NCBI RefSeq assembly: GCF_000428045.1
Contig: NZ_KE386617.1
Coordinates: 95,997 to 159,996, forward strand
Direction: 5' to 3'
Source of the DNA: Sedimenticola selenatireducens DSM 17993
Lineage (GTDB): Bacteria; Pseudomonadota; Gammaproteobacteria; Chromatiales; Chromatiaceae
DNA length: 64,000 nt
Both the position numbers and the translations under genes were made by a program. Shown one piece after another: positions 44,634 to 54,713 of the stretch (position 1 is the first letter of the stretch; every line of letters begins with the position of its first letter). The notes below the pieces were generated by a model. That model searched no databases. It was not told the DNA's origin and saw only the letters and a program-made list of their open reading frames with translations.

Positions 44634-46043
44634 TTACACCAGCGGCCTCAACTCGGTGATGGGGCCGCTGTTTTTGGTATCTACCTTGGAGTAGAGATCA
44701 TACAACGCTGCCTGCAGAGCCTCTTCAATGACCGGATGGTAGAAGGGCATCTGCAGCAGTTCTCCCACTCGCATCTCCTGCTGGATACACCAGGCCAGCA
44801 GATGAGCCAGATTCTCGCCTTTGGTGCAGATCATTTCACTGCCCAGCAGTCTGCCGCTGGCCTTGTCCGCGTAGACCCGGATGATGCCCTTGTTTTTGCC
44901 CATGATCAGGGCCCGCCCGACAGGTGCCATATTCACTTCACCGACCACTGACTGCTCGTGATCCAGCTCAGACCAGCGTTTGCCAACATGGCAGATGTTC
45001 GGGTCAACGAAGTTGATTGCCAGGGGGGTCTTGCGTTGAAACGCCTGGATCCGGTCTCTGCTCGCGTTGTGACCGGCAATCCGGCCCTCATCCCCCGCTT
45101 CATGCAGCAGTGGCCGCTCGGCATCGACGTCGCCGGCCAGGAAGATATGGCTGTCACCGATCTGCATGGTTTGGGGGTTGTAGGCGGGGATGGTGTTCAC
45201 TCCCAGGTCAATGCCGGCATTCTCAATCTGCAGGTTATCCAGGTTGGGACGACGTCCCAGGCTGGCCAGCACCTTGTCCACCAGCACCGAATGATCCCCG
45301 GCGGTTACGCGCAGCTTGTCGCCCTCTTCGCTGATCTCGGCGGCATGGCCGAGGTGGAGCGGAAAATCACGGCCAATGATCTCGATGGCGGCCTTGGCAA
45401 CCGCCGGATCATCCAGCCCGCCGATAGTTTCCAGCTGGTCGAAACCGGTGGTCTCAACACCCAGCCGGGCCATCGACTGACCAATCTCGAGGCCGATCAC
45501 CCCCAGGCCGATGATCGCCAGTGATTCCGGGAGTTCTTCCAGTTCAAAAAGTGTGTCGGTAGTCAGTATCCTGTCGCCGAAGGCCTGCCAGGATTTGGGA
45601 ATAATGGGGCGGGAGCCGGTGGCGATAATGATCTTGTCGGCGCGAATGCGGATGTCGTTAACCTCCAGCAGATGCGGCTCCAGGAAGCGGGCATAGCCTT
45701 CCATGAACAGCTCATCGCTCATATTGGCGGTGCTGTTGCTAACGACCCGGTCAACAAAGGTGTCGCGCAGGTCCTGTACATGGCCCATTGCCTCTTCGCC
45801 GTCGAGGGTAAGGTCTTTATGGCCTTCCACCCCGTAGCGCCCGAGGACGCCGCAACGGTGGAAATCCTCGGCAATCTGGATCAGCGCCTTGGAGGGCATG
45901 CAGCCGACGCGGGCGCAGGTGGTACCCTGTTCACCGCCATTGATCAGGACAAAGCTTTTACCGGAGGCCTTGACCTGGCCCAGGGCATAGAGTCCGGCGC
46001 TGCCGGAGCCGATAATGGCGACATCAACGTTTCTCTCTTCCAC
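44634..46043 (-). CDS. lpd: dihydrolipoyl dehydrogenase (lipoamide dehydrogenase)
   Basis: This flavoprotein reoxidises dihydrolipoamide with NAD+. The product is 469 residues. The FAD-binding GxGxxG is AIIGSGSAGLYALG (12-17), the redox-active disulfide is C43/C48 in TTCARVGCMPSKALI, the NAD-binding IIGLGVIGLEIGQSMA follows near 180, and the C-terminal interface has FYHPVIEEALQAAL. No E1 or E2 component of a 2-oxo acid dehydrogenase is adjacent, so its partner is unknown. The terminal HPVIEE departs from the more usual HPTxSE motif. Confidence 0.9.
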   Translation of the reverse strand: MEERNVDVAIIGSGSAGLYALGQVKASGKSFVLINGGEQGTTCARVGCMPSKALIQIAEDFHRCGVLGRYGVEGHKDLTLDGEEAMGHVQDLRDTFVDRVVSNSTANMSDELFMEGYARFLEPHLLEVNDIRIRADKIIIATGSRPIIPKSWQAFGDRILTTDTLFELEELPESLAIIGLGVIGLEIGQSMARLGVETTGFDQLETIGGLDDPAVAKAAIEIIGRDFPLHLGHAAEISEEGDKLRVTAGDHSVLVDKVLASLGRRPNLDNLQIENAGIDLGVNTIPAYNPQTMQIGDSHIFLAGDVDAERPLLHEAGDEGRIAGHNASRDRIQAFQRKTPLAINFVDPNICHVGKRWSELDHEQSVVGEVNMAPVGRALIMGKNKGIIRVYADKASGRLLGSEMICTKGENLAHLLAWCIQQEMRVGELLQMPFYHPVIEEALQAALYDLYSKVDTKNSGPITELRPLV

Positions 46044-46166
46044 TGTAATACGCTCCCGTTATTCGACTGACGGGTCTCCGCCCGGTGTAAAATTCGCTCC
46101 ATTGTAAACGTTGTGAGGGAGATTCAAAGCCCTGTGAATTACATGGGAAATCTATTGCCCGGCAAT

Positions 46167-46197
46167 AAAAAAACCGGGCGGAGATATTCCGCCCGGT
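46167..46197 (-). terminator. rho-independent terminator of ppsA
   Basis: Minus-strand ACCGGGCGGA and TCCGCCCGGT form a 10-base stem with a 5-base loop, followed by seven T. It lies 33 bases past the ppsA stop. Confidence 0.92.
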
Positions 46198-46230
46198 CTG
46201 GTCGTTAACAACTATAACGCTTGGCCTGGC

Positions 46231-48591
46231 CTATGCTTGTTGGCCCGCCATGAACAGCCAGGTGTCAATCACGGTGTCCGGGTTCAGTGAGACGCTGCTG
46301 ATCCCCTGCTCCAACAGCCATTTGGCCAGGTCCGGATGGTCCGAGGGACCCTGTCCGCAGATGCCCACATACTTGCCCTTGGCGCGACAGGTGGAGATGG
46401 CCATGCTCAGCATCTTCATCACCGCCGGGTCCCGTTCATCAAAGCTGTGGGCGATCAGGCTGGAGTCCCGGTCCAGGCCGAGGGTGAGTTGGGTCATGTC
46501 GTTGGAACCGATGGAGAAGCCGTCGAAGTACTCCAGGAACTCCTCGGCCAGTACGGCATTGGAGGGGAGTTCGCACATCATGATCAGGCGCAGGCCATTC
46601 TCGCCCCGCTTCAGACCGTTGGCCTCCAGGGCCTCCACTACACCTTTCGCCTCGGCCAGGGTGCGAACGAACGGGATCATGATCTCCACATTTCTGAAGC
46701 CCATCTCCTCGCGTACATATTTCAGCGCCTTGCACTCCATTTCCCAGCAGGGGGCGAAGCTCTTGGAGATATAGCGCGAGGCGCCGCGGAAGCCGATCAT
46801 CGGATTCTCCTCTTCCGGCTCGTAGCGGGGACCGCCGATCAGATTGGCGTATTCGTTGGATTTGAAATCGGACATACGCACGATGACCGGGCCGGGGAAG
46901 GCCGCGGCCAGGGTGGAGACGCCCTCGATGATTTTGCTGACGTAGAAGTCGGTCGGGCTTTTATAGGCGGCGATACGGGGTGCGATTTCAGCCTTCAACT
47001 CCTCCGGCAGTGCGTCATACTCCAGCAGCGCCTGGGGGTGGATACCGATCATGTTATTGATCACGAACTCCAGGCGGGCCAGGCCGATACCGGCATTGGG
47101 AATGCCGGCAAAGTCGAAGGCACGGTCCGGGTTGCCCACGTTCATCATGATCTTGGTGGGGATCTCCGGCATAGCGTCCAGCTCGATAGTCTTGTATTCG
47201 AAATCGAGCTTGCCGTCATAGATGAAACCGGTGTCGCCTTCGGCACAGGAGACGGTTACCTGCTGACCGTTCTTGATCTGTGTGGTGGCGTCATTGCAGC
47301 CCACCACGGCCGGTACCCCCAGTTCACGGGCGATAATGGCGGCGTGACAGGTACGTCCACCCCGGTTGGTGACGATGGCGGCGGCACGCTTCATGATCGG
47401 CTCCCAGTCCGGGTCGGTCATGTCGGTCACCAGTACGTCACCCGGTTGCACGTCATCCATGTCATCCAGGCTCATCACCACCTTGGCGGTGCCGGCGCCG
47501 ATGCGCGAGCCGATGGAGCGGCCTTCAGTCAATACCGGGCCCTTGGCTTTCAGTTCATAGCGTTCCATGACATTGCCGCTACGGCTCTGCACGGTCTCGG
47601 GCCGGGCCTGAACGATATAGAGTCTGCCATCGACACCGTCACGAGCCCACTCGATATCCATCGGGCGCTGGTAGTGTTTTTCAATGGTGAGGGCCTGACG
47701 CGCCAGCTCTTCCGCCTCGGCGTCGGTGATGGAGAACAGGTGACGCTCATCTTCATCCACGTCGATGATCTTGACCGGACTGGGCCCGCCGGGGTTATAG
47801 ACCATCTTGATCGCCTTGCCGCCCACATTGCGGCGGATCACGGCCGGCCGGCCGGCTTCCAGGGTGGGTTTGTGGACATAGAACTCATCCGGATTGACCG
47901 CGCCCTGTACCACCATCTCACCCAGGCCGTAGCTGGCGGTGATGAAGACCGCGTCACGGAAGCCGGACTCGGTGTCCAGGGTGAACATCACACCAGAGGC
48001 GCCGATGTCCGAGCGGATCATTTTCTGGATGCCGGCGGAGAGGGCCACCAGGGAGTGTTCAAAACCCTGGTGTTCACGGTATGCGATGGCCCGGTCGTTG
48101 AACAGGGAGGCGAATACCTCGTGGATCTGACGCTTGATATTGTCCAGACCGGAGACGTTCAGGAAGGTCTCTTGCTGACCGGCAAAGGAGGCGTCTGGCA
48201 GATCCTCGGCGGTGGCCGAAGAGCGTACGGCCCAGGTGACCTCTTCGCCGTATTCCTCGATCAAGGCGGCATAGGCCTCGTCAATGGCGGCGTTCAGGGC
48301 AGGTTGAAACGGGGTGTCCATGATCCACTGGCGGATTTGTGCACCGGTCTCGGCCAGTGCCCGCACATTATCCACATCCAGATTGTCCAGGGCCTTATTG
48401 ATGCGGTCGGCCAGGCCATCGGTGGCGAGGTATTCCCGATAGGCATAGGCGGTCGTGGCAAAACCCCCCGGCACCTGCACACCCAGGTTGGACAGGTTCT
48501 GGATCATTTCGCCCAGGGAGGCGTTTTTGCCGCCGACATGCTCGACGTCGTCCATCCCCAGTTCACTCAGCCATTGGACATAGTTGTTCAT
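46231..48591 (-). CDS. ppsA: phosphoenolpyruvate synthase
   Basis: PpsA converts pyruvate and ATP to phosphoenolpyruvate, AMP and phosphate, feeding gluconeogenesis. The product is 786 residues from the ATG at 48591, preceded by AGGAAG. The N-terminal ATP-binding domain includes [19 protein letters not shown]. The swivelling phospho-histidine domain has [20 protein letters not shown], with the active His near residue 415. The C-terminal PEP-binding barrel has [16 protein letters not shown]. The usual regulator ppsR (DUF299) is not next to it. It follows the gene at 48627 on the same strand. Confidence 0.96.
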   Translation of the reverse strand: MNNYVQWLSELGMDDVEHVGGKNASLGEMIQNLSNLGVQVPGGFATTAYAYREYLATDGLADRINKALDNLDVDNVRALAETGAQIRQWIMDTPFQPALNAAIDEAYAALIEEYGEEVTWAVRSSATAEDLPDASFAGQQETFLNVSGLDNIKRQIHEVFASLFNDRAIAYREHQGFEHSLVALSAGIQKMIRSDIGASGVMFTLDTESGFRDAVFITASYGLGEMVVQGAVNPDEFYVHKPTLEAGRPAVIRRNVGGKAIKMVYNPGGPSPVKIIDVDEDERHLFSITDAEAEELARQALTIEKHYQRPMDIEWARDGVDGRLYIVQARPETVQSRSGNVMERYELKAKGPVLTEGRSIGSRIGAGTAKVVMSLDDMDDVQPGDVLVTDMTDPDWEPIMKRAAAIVTNRGGRTCHAAIIARELGVPAVVGCNDATTQIKNGQQVTVSCAEGDTGFIYDGKLDFEYKTIELDAMPEIPTKIMMNVGNPDRAFDFAGIPNAGIGLARLEFVINNMIGIHPQALLEYDALPEELKAEIAPRIAAYKSPTDFYVSKIIEGVSTLAAAFPGPVIVRMSDFKSNEYANLIGGPRYEPEEENPMIGFRGASRYISKSFAPCWEMECKALKYVREEMGFRNVEIMIPFVRTLAEAKGVVEALEANGLKRGENGLRLIMMCELPSNAVLAEEFLEYFDGFSIGSNDMTQLTLGLDRDSSLIAHSFDERDPAVMKMLSMAISTCRAKGKYVGICGQGPSDHPDLAKWLLEQGISSVSLNPDTVIDTWLFMAGQQA

Positions 48592-48626
48592 GATCTTCCT
48601 CGGTAAATTTCTGCAAACATAAAACT

Positions 48627-49223
48627 CTAAAGCGTTGCCGTACGCCGGCTGATCTCCTTGACCCAAACCAGCTCGCAGGCGCCGTTACCGCTGTCATCCC
48701 GGGTTAATGAGCTAACCCAGTGCCAGCCGTCGGCGGCATCAGCCCGGATCAGGTAGCCTGCCAACCGGACGATCTCGCCCTCCCGGAGGTTTTTCAACGC
48801 TTTCTCTATCTGTGTGTCAGCCGGCACCATATGCATGTTTGCCGAGTGGCTGGAGATGGCCTGTTTCGGGATCGGCAATCTCGGCGTGGACCAGTGATAG
48901 AACCGGCCACTCTGATTGATTGAAAGCTGGGAGATGACAGCGCTGTCGGACATGGGGCCCCAGCCCAGGGCCAGATCAACGGGCGAAAGATCGGACTCTC
49001 TACCCAGGCTGTAGCGCTCAGTACCCAGTATTCTCGCTTCCAGACTGAATTCAGCCAGCGGCGTCACCTGATAGCCTTTGTGGGTAAAGGGTGTGGCGAC
49101 AATTTCACGCTGATTTGGGGCATCCTTGACCAGTATCCCCGGATTATGTTCTACGGGGCGAGAAGTGTAGGTCGCATAGGCGCCATAGGCGATAACAACG
49201 ACGAAGAGCAGACGCTTGAGCAT
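48627..49223 (-). CDS. membrane-anchored protein of unknown function upstream of ppsA
   Basis: The product is 198 residues. An uncleaved N-terminal anchor ([20 protein letters not shown]) is followed by an extracytoplasmic domain with [20 protein letters not shown] and [20 protein letters not shown]. The order WGPM then later [20 protein letters not shown] recurs in a family of uncharacterised proteobacterial proteins. It lies 35 bases upstream of ppsA, so co-transcription is likely. Confidence 0.8.
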   Translation of the reverse strand: MLKRLLFVVVIAYGAYATYTSRPVEHNPGILVKDAPNQREIVATPFTHKGYQVTPLAEFSLEARILGTERYSLGRESDLSPVDLALGWGPMSDSAVISQLSINQSGRFYHWSTPRLPIPKQAISSHSANMHMVPADTQIEKALKNLREGEIVRLAGYLIRADAADGWHWVSSLTRDDSGNGACELVWVKEISRRTATL

Positions 49224-49617
49224 GGCGGTCGTGATCCGGCTTGTGTCGGGTGCAGTACCGTTCTTCAGCAGTTGGCGCCAGGGTGTCGATCTGTGGTCAA
49301 TTCAGGAGTCTTCACAGCATCAAAACACTACTCGCTTCAGGTGGGGCTGAAGTGTACGGATTTTGGCATATTTTGCAAACAAAATGGGCCAGGATGCGGG
49401 TATTCCTACCCTGGGGAAACAGGCCGAAAGGCCCTGTTGTATGGAATTTAACTACTATGTTACGGGGATATGCACCCATCTACTACGACTGGCTTGAAAT
49501 TCACCAGTTGACCCTCACTATCAGTCGATGGCCGATTTCCCTGTGATCTATAAGGGGTTAGTGCCGGTAAACAGAGAAAATCGATCTACTTGAAATACTA
49601 TCGGAGGCGGCAACACC
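49224..49617. other. intergenic region upstream of htpG
   Basis: The region is 394 bases between divergent genes. No coding frame is convincing. It contains the heat-shock-type promoter candidate at 49493 and AGGAGGC-like purine-rich sequence just before htpG (CGGAGGCGG at 49603-49611). Confidence 0.5.
49493..49519 (+). promoter_or_regulatory. sigma-32 (heat shock) promoter candidate of htpG
   Basis: CTTGAAA-N12-CCCTCACT compares well with the heat-shock consensus CTTGAAA-N11-16-CCCCATNT: the -35 is perfect and the -10 has two mismatches. It lies about 100 bases upstream of htpG. Confidence 0.5.
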
Positions 49618-51525
49618 ATGACAGTCGATGCGCATAAAGAGACATTGGAATTTCAGGCAGAAGTGAGCCAGGTTCTCAACCTGGTGATTCGCTCGCTGTA
49701 CAGTAATAAGGAGATCTTCCTGCGGGAATTGGTATCCAATGCGTCCGATGCCGCCGAGAAGCTCCGATTCGAGGCCCTGACAGATGATGCGCTCTATGAA
49801 GAGGATCCCAACCTGAAGATCCGGGTTTCGGTGGACAAGGAGCGGCGTACTGTCACCATTGAGGACAACGGTATCGGCATGAGCCGCCAGGAGGTGACCG
49901 AGACCATCGGCACCATTGCCAGTTCAGGCACCAAAAAGTTCCTGGAGGCGCTGGGCAGCAAGGGTGATGACTCGGCCAGCCAGAGCCAGCTGATCGGCCA
50001 GTTTGGCGTCGGTTTCTACTCGGCCTTTATCGTTGCCGACAAGGTGACTCTGGAGACCCGCCGGGCCGGCCTGAGTGCCGAGCACGGGGTGCGCTGGGAG
50101 TCCACTGGCGAGGGGGCCTACAGTATCGAGACCATCGAAAAACCGGGCCGCGGCACCACCATTACCCTGCATCTGAACGAGGACGAAAACGAGTTTCTTG
50201 AGGGGTATCGTCTGCGCAGCATCATCAGCAAGTTTTCCGACCATATCTCCATCCCCATCGAGATGCTCAAGGAGCATTTTGGTGCGGACGAAGAGGAGAA
50301 GGCGCCGGAGCCCGAGTGGGAACAGGTGAACAAGGGAACAGCCCTGTGGATGCGCAACAAGGCGGATATCAGCCAGGAAGAATATAACGAATTCTACAAG
50401 CACATCGCCCACGACTTTGAGGACCCGCTGGATCAGGTGCATAACCGGGTCGAGGGCAAGAATGAATACACCTCGTTGATGTATATCCCCGGTCGTGCGC
50501 CCTTCGATCTCTGGGAGCGGGATCAGAAACATGGCGTCAAGCTGTATGTGCGACGGGTCTTTATTATGGATGAGGCGGAAAAACTGATGCCGCACTATCT
50601 GCGCTTTGTGAAAGGCGTGGTGGATTCCGATGACCTGCCGTTGAATGTCTCCAGGGAACTGCTGCAGCATGACAAGAAGATCGACAGCATTCGTGCCGCC
50701 AGCACCAAGCGGGTGCTCGGGATGCTGGAAAAAATGGCCAAGGATGATGCCGAGAAGTACCAGAAGTTCTGGAAGGAGTTTGGCCGGGTCATGAAGGAGG
50801 GACCGGCCGAGGATTTTGCCAACAAGGAGAAGATCGCCGGTCTGCTGCGCTTCGCTTCCACCAAGTCGGAGGGTAAGGATGAGACTGTTTCACTGGATCA
50901 GTATCTGGAGCGGATGCAGGAAAAGCAGGAGAAGATCTATTACATCACGGCCGACAGCTATGCTGCCGCCCGCCACAGTCCGCATCTGGAGGTGTTTAAT
51001 ACCAAGGGTGTGGAAGTGCTGCTGCTCACCGACCGTGTGGATGAGTGGCTGGTCTCCCATCTGAACGAGTATAAGGGCAAGCCGCTGCAATCCGTGGCCA
51101 AGGGTCAGCTCGACCTGGGTGACATGGAGGACAAGGAGGCGCTGGAGAAGGAGACCGAGGAGCACAAGGGGTTGCTGGAGCGGGTCAAGACCGTGCTGGG
51201 AGACGATGTAAAGGAAGTGCGGGTCAGCAGCCGTCTAACCGAGTCTCCCGCCTGCCTGGTGGCCGATGAGCATGACATGGGTGCCAACCTGCAGCGGGTG
51301 TTGAAACAGCTGGGTCAGGACGCTCCCCAGACCAAGCCGATTCTGGAACTGAATTTGAAACATCCCCTGGTTGAGAAGATGGACCAGGAGCCGGACGAGG
51401 ACCGCTTTGCCGATCTCTCACGGGTACTGCTGGATCAAGCGACCCTGGCCGAAGGCGGACAGCTGGATGACCCGGCGGCCTTCGTTCATCGTCTCAACAA
51501 GCTGATGCTAAGCCTGTCGGCCTGA
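49618..51525 (+). CDS. htpG: chaperone protein HtpG (Hsp90)
   Basis: HtpG is the bacterial Hsp90. The product is 635 residues. The ATP-binding N-domain has [18 protein letters not shown] (written here from [20 protein letters not shown]), [11 protein letters not shown] and [18 protein letters not shown]. The middle domain and a C-terminal dimerisation domain follow. The length is close to E. coli (624). GGAGG precedes the ATG. A terminator follows the stop. Confidence 0.97.
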   Translation: MTVDAHKETLEFQAEVSQVLNLVIRSLYSNKEIFLRELVSNASDAAEKLRFEALTDDALYEEDPNLKIRVSVDKERRTVTIEDNGIGMSRQEVTETIGTIASSGTKKFLEALGSKGDDSASQSQLIGQFGVGFYSAFIVADKVTLETRRAGLSAEHGVRWESTGEGAYSIETIEKPGRGTTITLHLNEDENEFLEGYRLRSIISKFSDHISIPIEMLKEHFGADEEEKAPEPEWEQVNKGTALWMRNKADISQEEYNEFYKHIAHDFEDPLDQVHNRVEGKNEYTSLMYIPGRAPFDLWERDQKHGVKLYVRRVFIMDEAEKLMPHYLRFVKGVVDSDDLPLNVSRELLQHDKKIDSIRAASTKRVLGMLEKMAKDDAEKYQKFWKEFGRVMKEGPAEDFANKEKIAGLLRFASTKSEGKDETVSLDQYLERMQEKQEKIYYITADSYAAARHSPHLEVFNTKGVEVLLLTDRVDEWLVSHLNEYKGKPLQSVAKGQLDLGDMEDKEALEKETEEHKGLLERVKTVLGDDVKEVRVSSRLTESPACLVADEHDMGANLQRVLKQLGQDAPQTKPILELNLKHPLVEKMDQEPDEDRFADLSRVLLDQATLAEGGQLDDPAAFVHRLNKLMLSLSA

Positions 51526-51542
51526 TTCAGTCCCTACGGAAT

Positions 51543-51579
51543 AAAAAACCCGCAACGGTTTAACCCTTGCGGGTTTTTT
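51543..51579 (+). terminator. rho-independent terminator of htpG
   Basis: A 13-base stem AAAAAACCCGCAA/TTGCGGGTTTTTT with an 11-base loop ends in a T-run. It starts 17 bases after the htpG stop and could work in both directions. Confidence 0.93.
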
Positions 51580-51599
51580 ATTGTGCATGACTTGGCCCT

Positions 51600-51627
51600 C
51601 GTTCCCACGCTCCGCGTGGGAACGCAT
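51600..51627. repeat. GTTCCCACGCTCCGCGTGGGAA palindrome, copy 2
   Basis: CGTTCCCACGCTC followed by CGCGTGGGAACG, then GCATGCG. It is the same unit as at 22598. Confidence 0.65.
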
Positions 51628-51720
51628 GCGACTCTATGAGGTTTAGGGGTATGGGAAGTGAGCGGTTACGCGCAGGTTGCTTGTTGTACACCTTTTCGGC
51701 ATTTGTTAGGGTTTGCTATT

Positions 51721-51743
51721 CTTATGTGCAAGTGCAACATAAG
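51721..51743. other. inverted repeat in the adk upstream region
   Basis: CTTATGTGCA-AG-TGCAACATAAG is an inverted repeat with one unpaired A, 108 bases before the adk start. It may be an operator or leader hairpin. With the terminator and repeat above, this is all I see in the 325-base interval 51526-51850. Confidence 0.35.
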
Positions 51744-51835
51744 CCTTTTATATTCATATATTTGCATACTCGAATGGTGATTGGGGATGGCCTGTGTCAG
51801 ACTCCGGCCATTCAATAACTATTATTGTCCAGTAA

Positions 51836-52504
<669 letters not shown>

Positions 52505-52524
52505 TTCATCCGCCAGTGTTAGTG

Positions 52525-52551
52525 AAAAGCCGGGAATCCCCGGCTTTTTTT
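52525..52551 (+). terminator. rho-independent terminator of adk
   Basis: A 10-base stem AAAAGCCGGG/CCCGGCTTTT on an AATC loop runs into further T. It starts 21 bases after the adk stop. Confidence 0.92.
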
Positions 52552-52631
52552 ATGCTGGGATAAAATTAGTATTTATTAGTAAGTAATGATATAGTGTTTC
52601 GTTAATAAATTTCGTGCAAGAGGATCTTCCC

Positions 52632-52994
52632 GTGGCTGTCGTAGAACTGACCAAAGATAACTTTGAAGAGACTGTAACCAATAACGACTTTGTCATTGTC
52701 GATTTCTGGGCTCCCTGGTGCGGTCCTTGCCGCTCTTTTGCGCCTACTTATGAAAAAGTCTCTGAGGATCATCCCGATATTGTGTTTGCCAAGGTGAATA
52801 CGGAAGAGGAGCAGGAGATCGCTGGTCATTTTCAGATACGTTCCATTCCTACGCTGATGATTTTCCGTGAAAAGGTCATCATCTTCAGTCAGGCGGGTGC
52901 CCTGCCGGAGAGCGGATTCCGTGATCTTCTGCAGAAGGCAGGCGAACTGGATATGGCAGAAGTACATCAGCAGATAGAGAAAGAGAACGCCTGA
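52632..52994 (+). CDS. thioredoxin family protein
   Basis: This is a cytoplasmic thioredoxin-fold protein. The product is 120 residues from the GTG at 52632. The active site is W-C30-G-P-C33 in FWAPWCGPCRSF and the cis-proline is in RSIPTLMIFRE. A short C-terminal helix (MAEVHQQIEKENA) extends past the usual thioredoxin end. AGAGGA lies 8 bases before this GTG; another GTG at 52614 would add six residues but lacks a good ribosome-binding site. It is similar to TrxA but divergent, so no symbol is given. Confidence 0.88.
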   Translation: MAVVELTKDNFEETVTNNDFVIVDFWAPWCGPCRSFAPTYEKVSEDHPDIVFAKVNTEEEQEIAGHFQIRSIPTLMIFREKVIIFSQAGALPESGFRDLLQKAGELDMAEVHQQIEKENA

Positions 52995-53266
52995 TCGGAA
53001 AACTGTATTTCCAGGTATCCGGGCCGGCTATATGCCGGCCTTCTGCTTTTTTGGAGCATACCTTTCAATGCGGAATTGCACAGTTGTACCGGTAGGGTGA
53101 GCTTGTTTGCTACAGTATCAGTAGCGGGCGTCGATAAGGGCAGAATAAGACTCACGTAAATACGCGACACGGGCAAGACGACAGGCGGAGCTCGTCAAAG
53201 CTAAAGCGAATATGTTGATTTTTACTGATTTGGGCGCCCGATGCCCATATGTAGCGGAGGAGAGAC

Positions 53267-53761
53267 GTGCGGCGCAGACCCCATTATCCATGGAACTTGA
53301 AAATGCTGCTGTCGGGAAAACCGACAGTCGGCTGGCTAATGGATCTGTGTGAAGAGAATTATCATTATCTAACGCGCCTGGCGCCTGACATGCGGCATAT
53401 GCAGGGCCGATACCTGTCGCGCCTGGATGGCGCCACGGACCTCTACCTGGAGGTCCTGGAGCAGACCCCATACACCAGTTTGCTGCATCTGACTTACTAT
53501 TTTGCCCATGAAACGGGACAATTGCCCGATCCCGACGCCACCATCAGAATCTACCATGATTCACGCCAGGCGGAGGTGCTGAGCCTTAAGCAGCATATAC
53601 TCCCACTGAACAGGGGGGTGATTCATCCGACGCTCGAACAGAAATGGAGAATCAGTCTGTTTCTTTCCAAGTGGCTCGCTTATTCAGCCCGGCAGGGCCA
53701 CTGTTTTCTGCCCCGACATGCAATTGCTGGTCTCGAGCAAGAGAGTCTTTTGCCGGTTTGA
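53267..53761 (+). CDS. DUF1249 family protein (YqiB-like)
   Basis: The product is 164 residues from a GTG at 53267 with GGAGGAGAG upstream. It has the DUF1249 features LMDLCEENYHYLTRLAPDMR (near 24-43), LYLEVLEQTPYTSLLHLTYY (near 64-83) and VRIYHD-like TIRIYHDSRQAEVLSL. The family includes E. coli YqiB, often next to nudF and cpdA, and its role is unknown. Neither neighbour is present here. Confidence 0.85.
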   Translation: MRRRPHYPWNLKMLLSGKPTVGWLMDLCEENYHYLTRLAPDMRHMQGRYLSRLDGATDLYLEVLEQTPYTSLLHLTYYFAHETGQLPDPDATIRIYHDSRQAEVLSLKQHILPLNRGVIHPTLEQKWRISLFLSKWLAYSARQGHCFLPRHAIAGLEQESLLPV

Positions 53762-53909
53762 GGCGGCGCAGAGGGTTTTTTCTTAATATCTTTCCCCTCC
53801 CAGTTCACATCAAGTTCCCTGCGTGTTCGGTCAACTAGCTGTTATTTAAGTAAAAGTTACTAATTACAGGATTTATTTCTTTTTGTGATTGGAGCCAATC
53901 CAATAAATG

Positions 53910-53937
53910 TTGACAATTTCCATAGGGAAATGATAGT
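53910..53937 (+). promoter_or_regulatory. promoter upstream of iscR
   Basis: TTGACA (53910-53915) and GATAGT (53932-53937) are spaced by 16 bases, 53 bases before the iscR start. An IscR binding site could overlap it, but I cannot align one confidently. The rest of 53762-53989 is AT-rich and carries no gene. Confidence 0.5.
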
Positions 53938-53989
53938 TTTATAACCAAGTAAAGACGTAGGTAATTATTCACCGAACGGAACTGAAATT

Positions 53990-54466
53990 ATGAGACTATC
54001 GACCAAAGGGCGTTACGCCGTAACCGCAATGCTGGATCTTACCCTTAATGGCACTGACGGACCGGTCACTCTGGCTGAGATTTCCGAAACCCAGGGTATA
54101 TCGCTGTCTTACCTTGAGCAGTTGTTTGCCGCCCTGCGGAGCAAGCAACTGGTTAAAGGCGTGCGCGGGCCGGGTGGCGGCTATTATCTGGGGCGTGAAG
54201 CAGATGAGATATCCATCGCAGACATTATCTGTGCGGTCGACGAGTGGGTGGAGTTTACCCGCTGTGGTGGAAATCGCGATTGTCAGGATGGCAAGCGTTG
54301 CCTGACCCACAATCTCTGGGATGATCTCAGTAACGAGATTTTCTCTTTCCTACAGAGCATCACATTGGCTGAGCTGGTCGAACGTGGTGGCTTGAAGGAG
54401 CAGGGTTGCCGGAAAGAGCAGAACAAGGAGCCGATTATGCCACGTGCGGATACCGCTGCCGCGTAA
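53990..54466 (+). CDS. iscR: Rrf2-family iron-sulfur transcription regulator IscR
   Basis: IscR carries a [2Fe-2S] cluster and controls iron-sulfur assembly genes. The product is 158 residues. A winged-helix DNA-binding region occupies about 1-65 ([51 protein letters not shown]). The cluster ligands C92, C98, C104 and H107 fall exactly at the positions known for IscR ([19 protein letters not shown]). In most gammaproteobacteria iscS follows; here a terminator and an opposite-strand receptor gene follow instead. Confidence 0.93.
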   Translation: MRLSTKGRYAVTAMLDLTLNGTDGPVTLAEISETQGISLSYLEQLFAALRSKQLVKGVRGPGGGYYLGREADEISIADIICAVDEWVEFTRCGGNRDCQDGKRCLTHNLWDDLSNEIFSFLQSITLAELVERGGLKEQGCRKEQNKEPIMPRADTAAA

Positions 54467-54502
54467 TCCGGACTATATAGATTTCCCCGCTGTGCATGCG
54501 AG

Positions 54503-54530
54503 TAAAGGCCATCCGCAAGGATGGCCTTTA
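54503..54530. terminator. hairpin terminator between iscR and the chemoreceptor gene
   Basis: A perfect 12-base stem TAAAGGCCATCC/GGATGGCCTTTA closes on a GCAA tetraloop, 37 bases after the iscR stop. A following T-run is short (TTTA), so efficiency is uncertain. Confidence 0.75.
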
Positions 54531-54713
54531 CTGTTGGTGCGCCAGACATGTCGCGTAGCGCCGTGACGACGCAGTTTTGGTTGTTGGCGTGGTGGGTGGT
54601 TCGAGGATTACCTGCACCCGGCCGGATTCGAAGTTCGTTTGCCGGGCAGCAGACCCTCCGGTCCTGCCTGCAGTCAAGGCGGATGGGTACAACTGCAGGC
54701 CACATTGGACTTG

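Noticed and set aside
46336-48606. 756-codon open frame on the plus strand opposite ppsA
   Set aside because: It lies entirely opposite ppsA, which has clear catalytic motifs. Its translation is rich in His, Gly and Asp with no domain, as expected for the reverse complement of a GC-rich gene.
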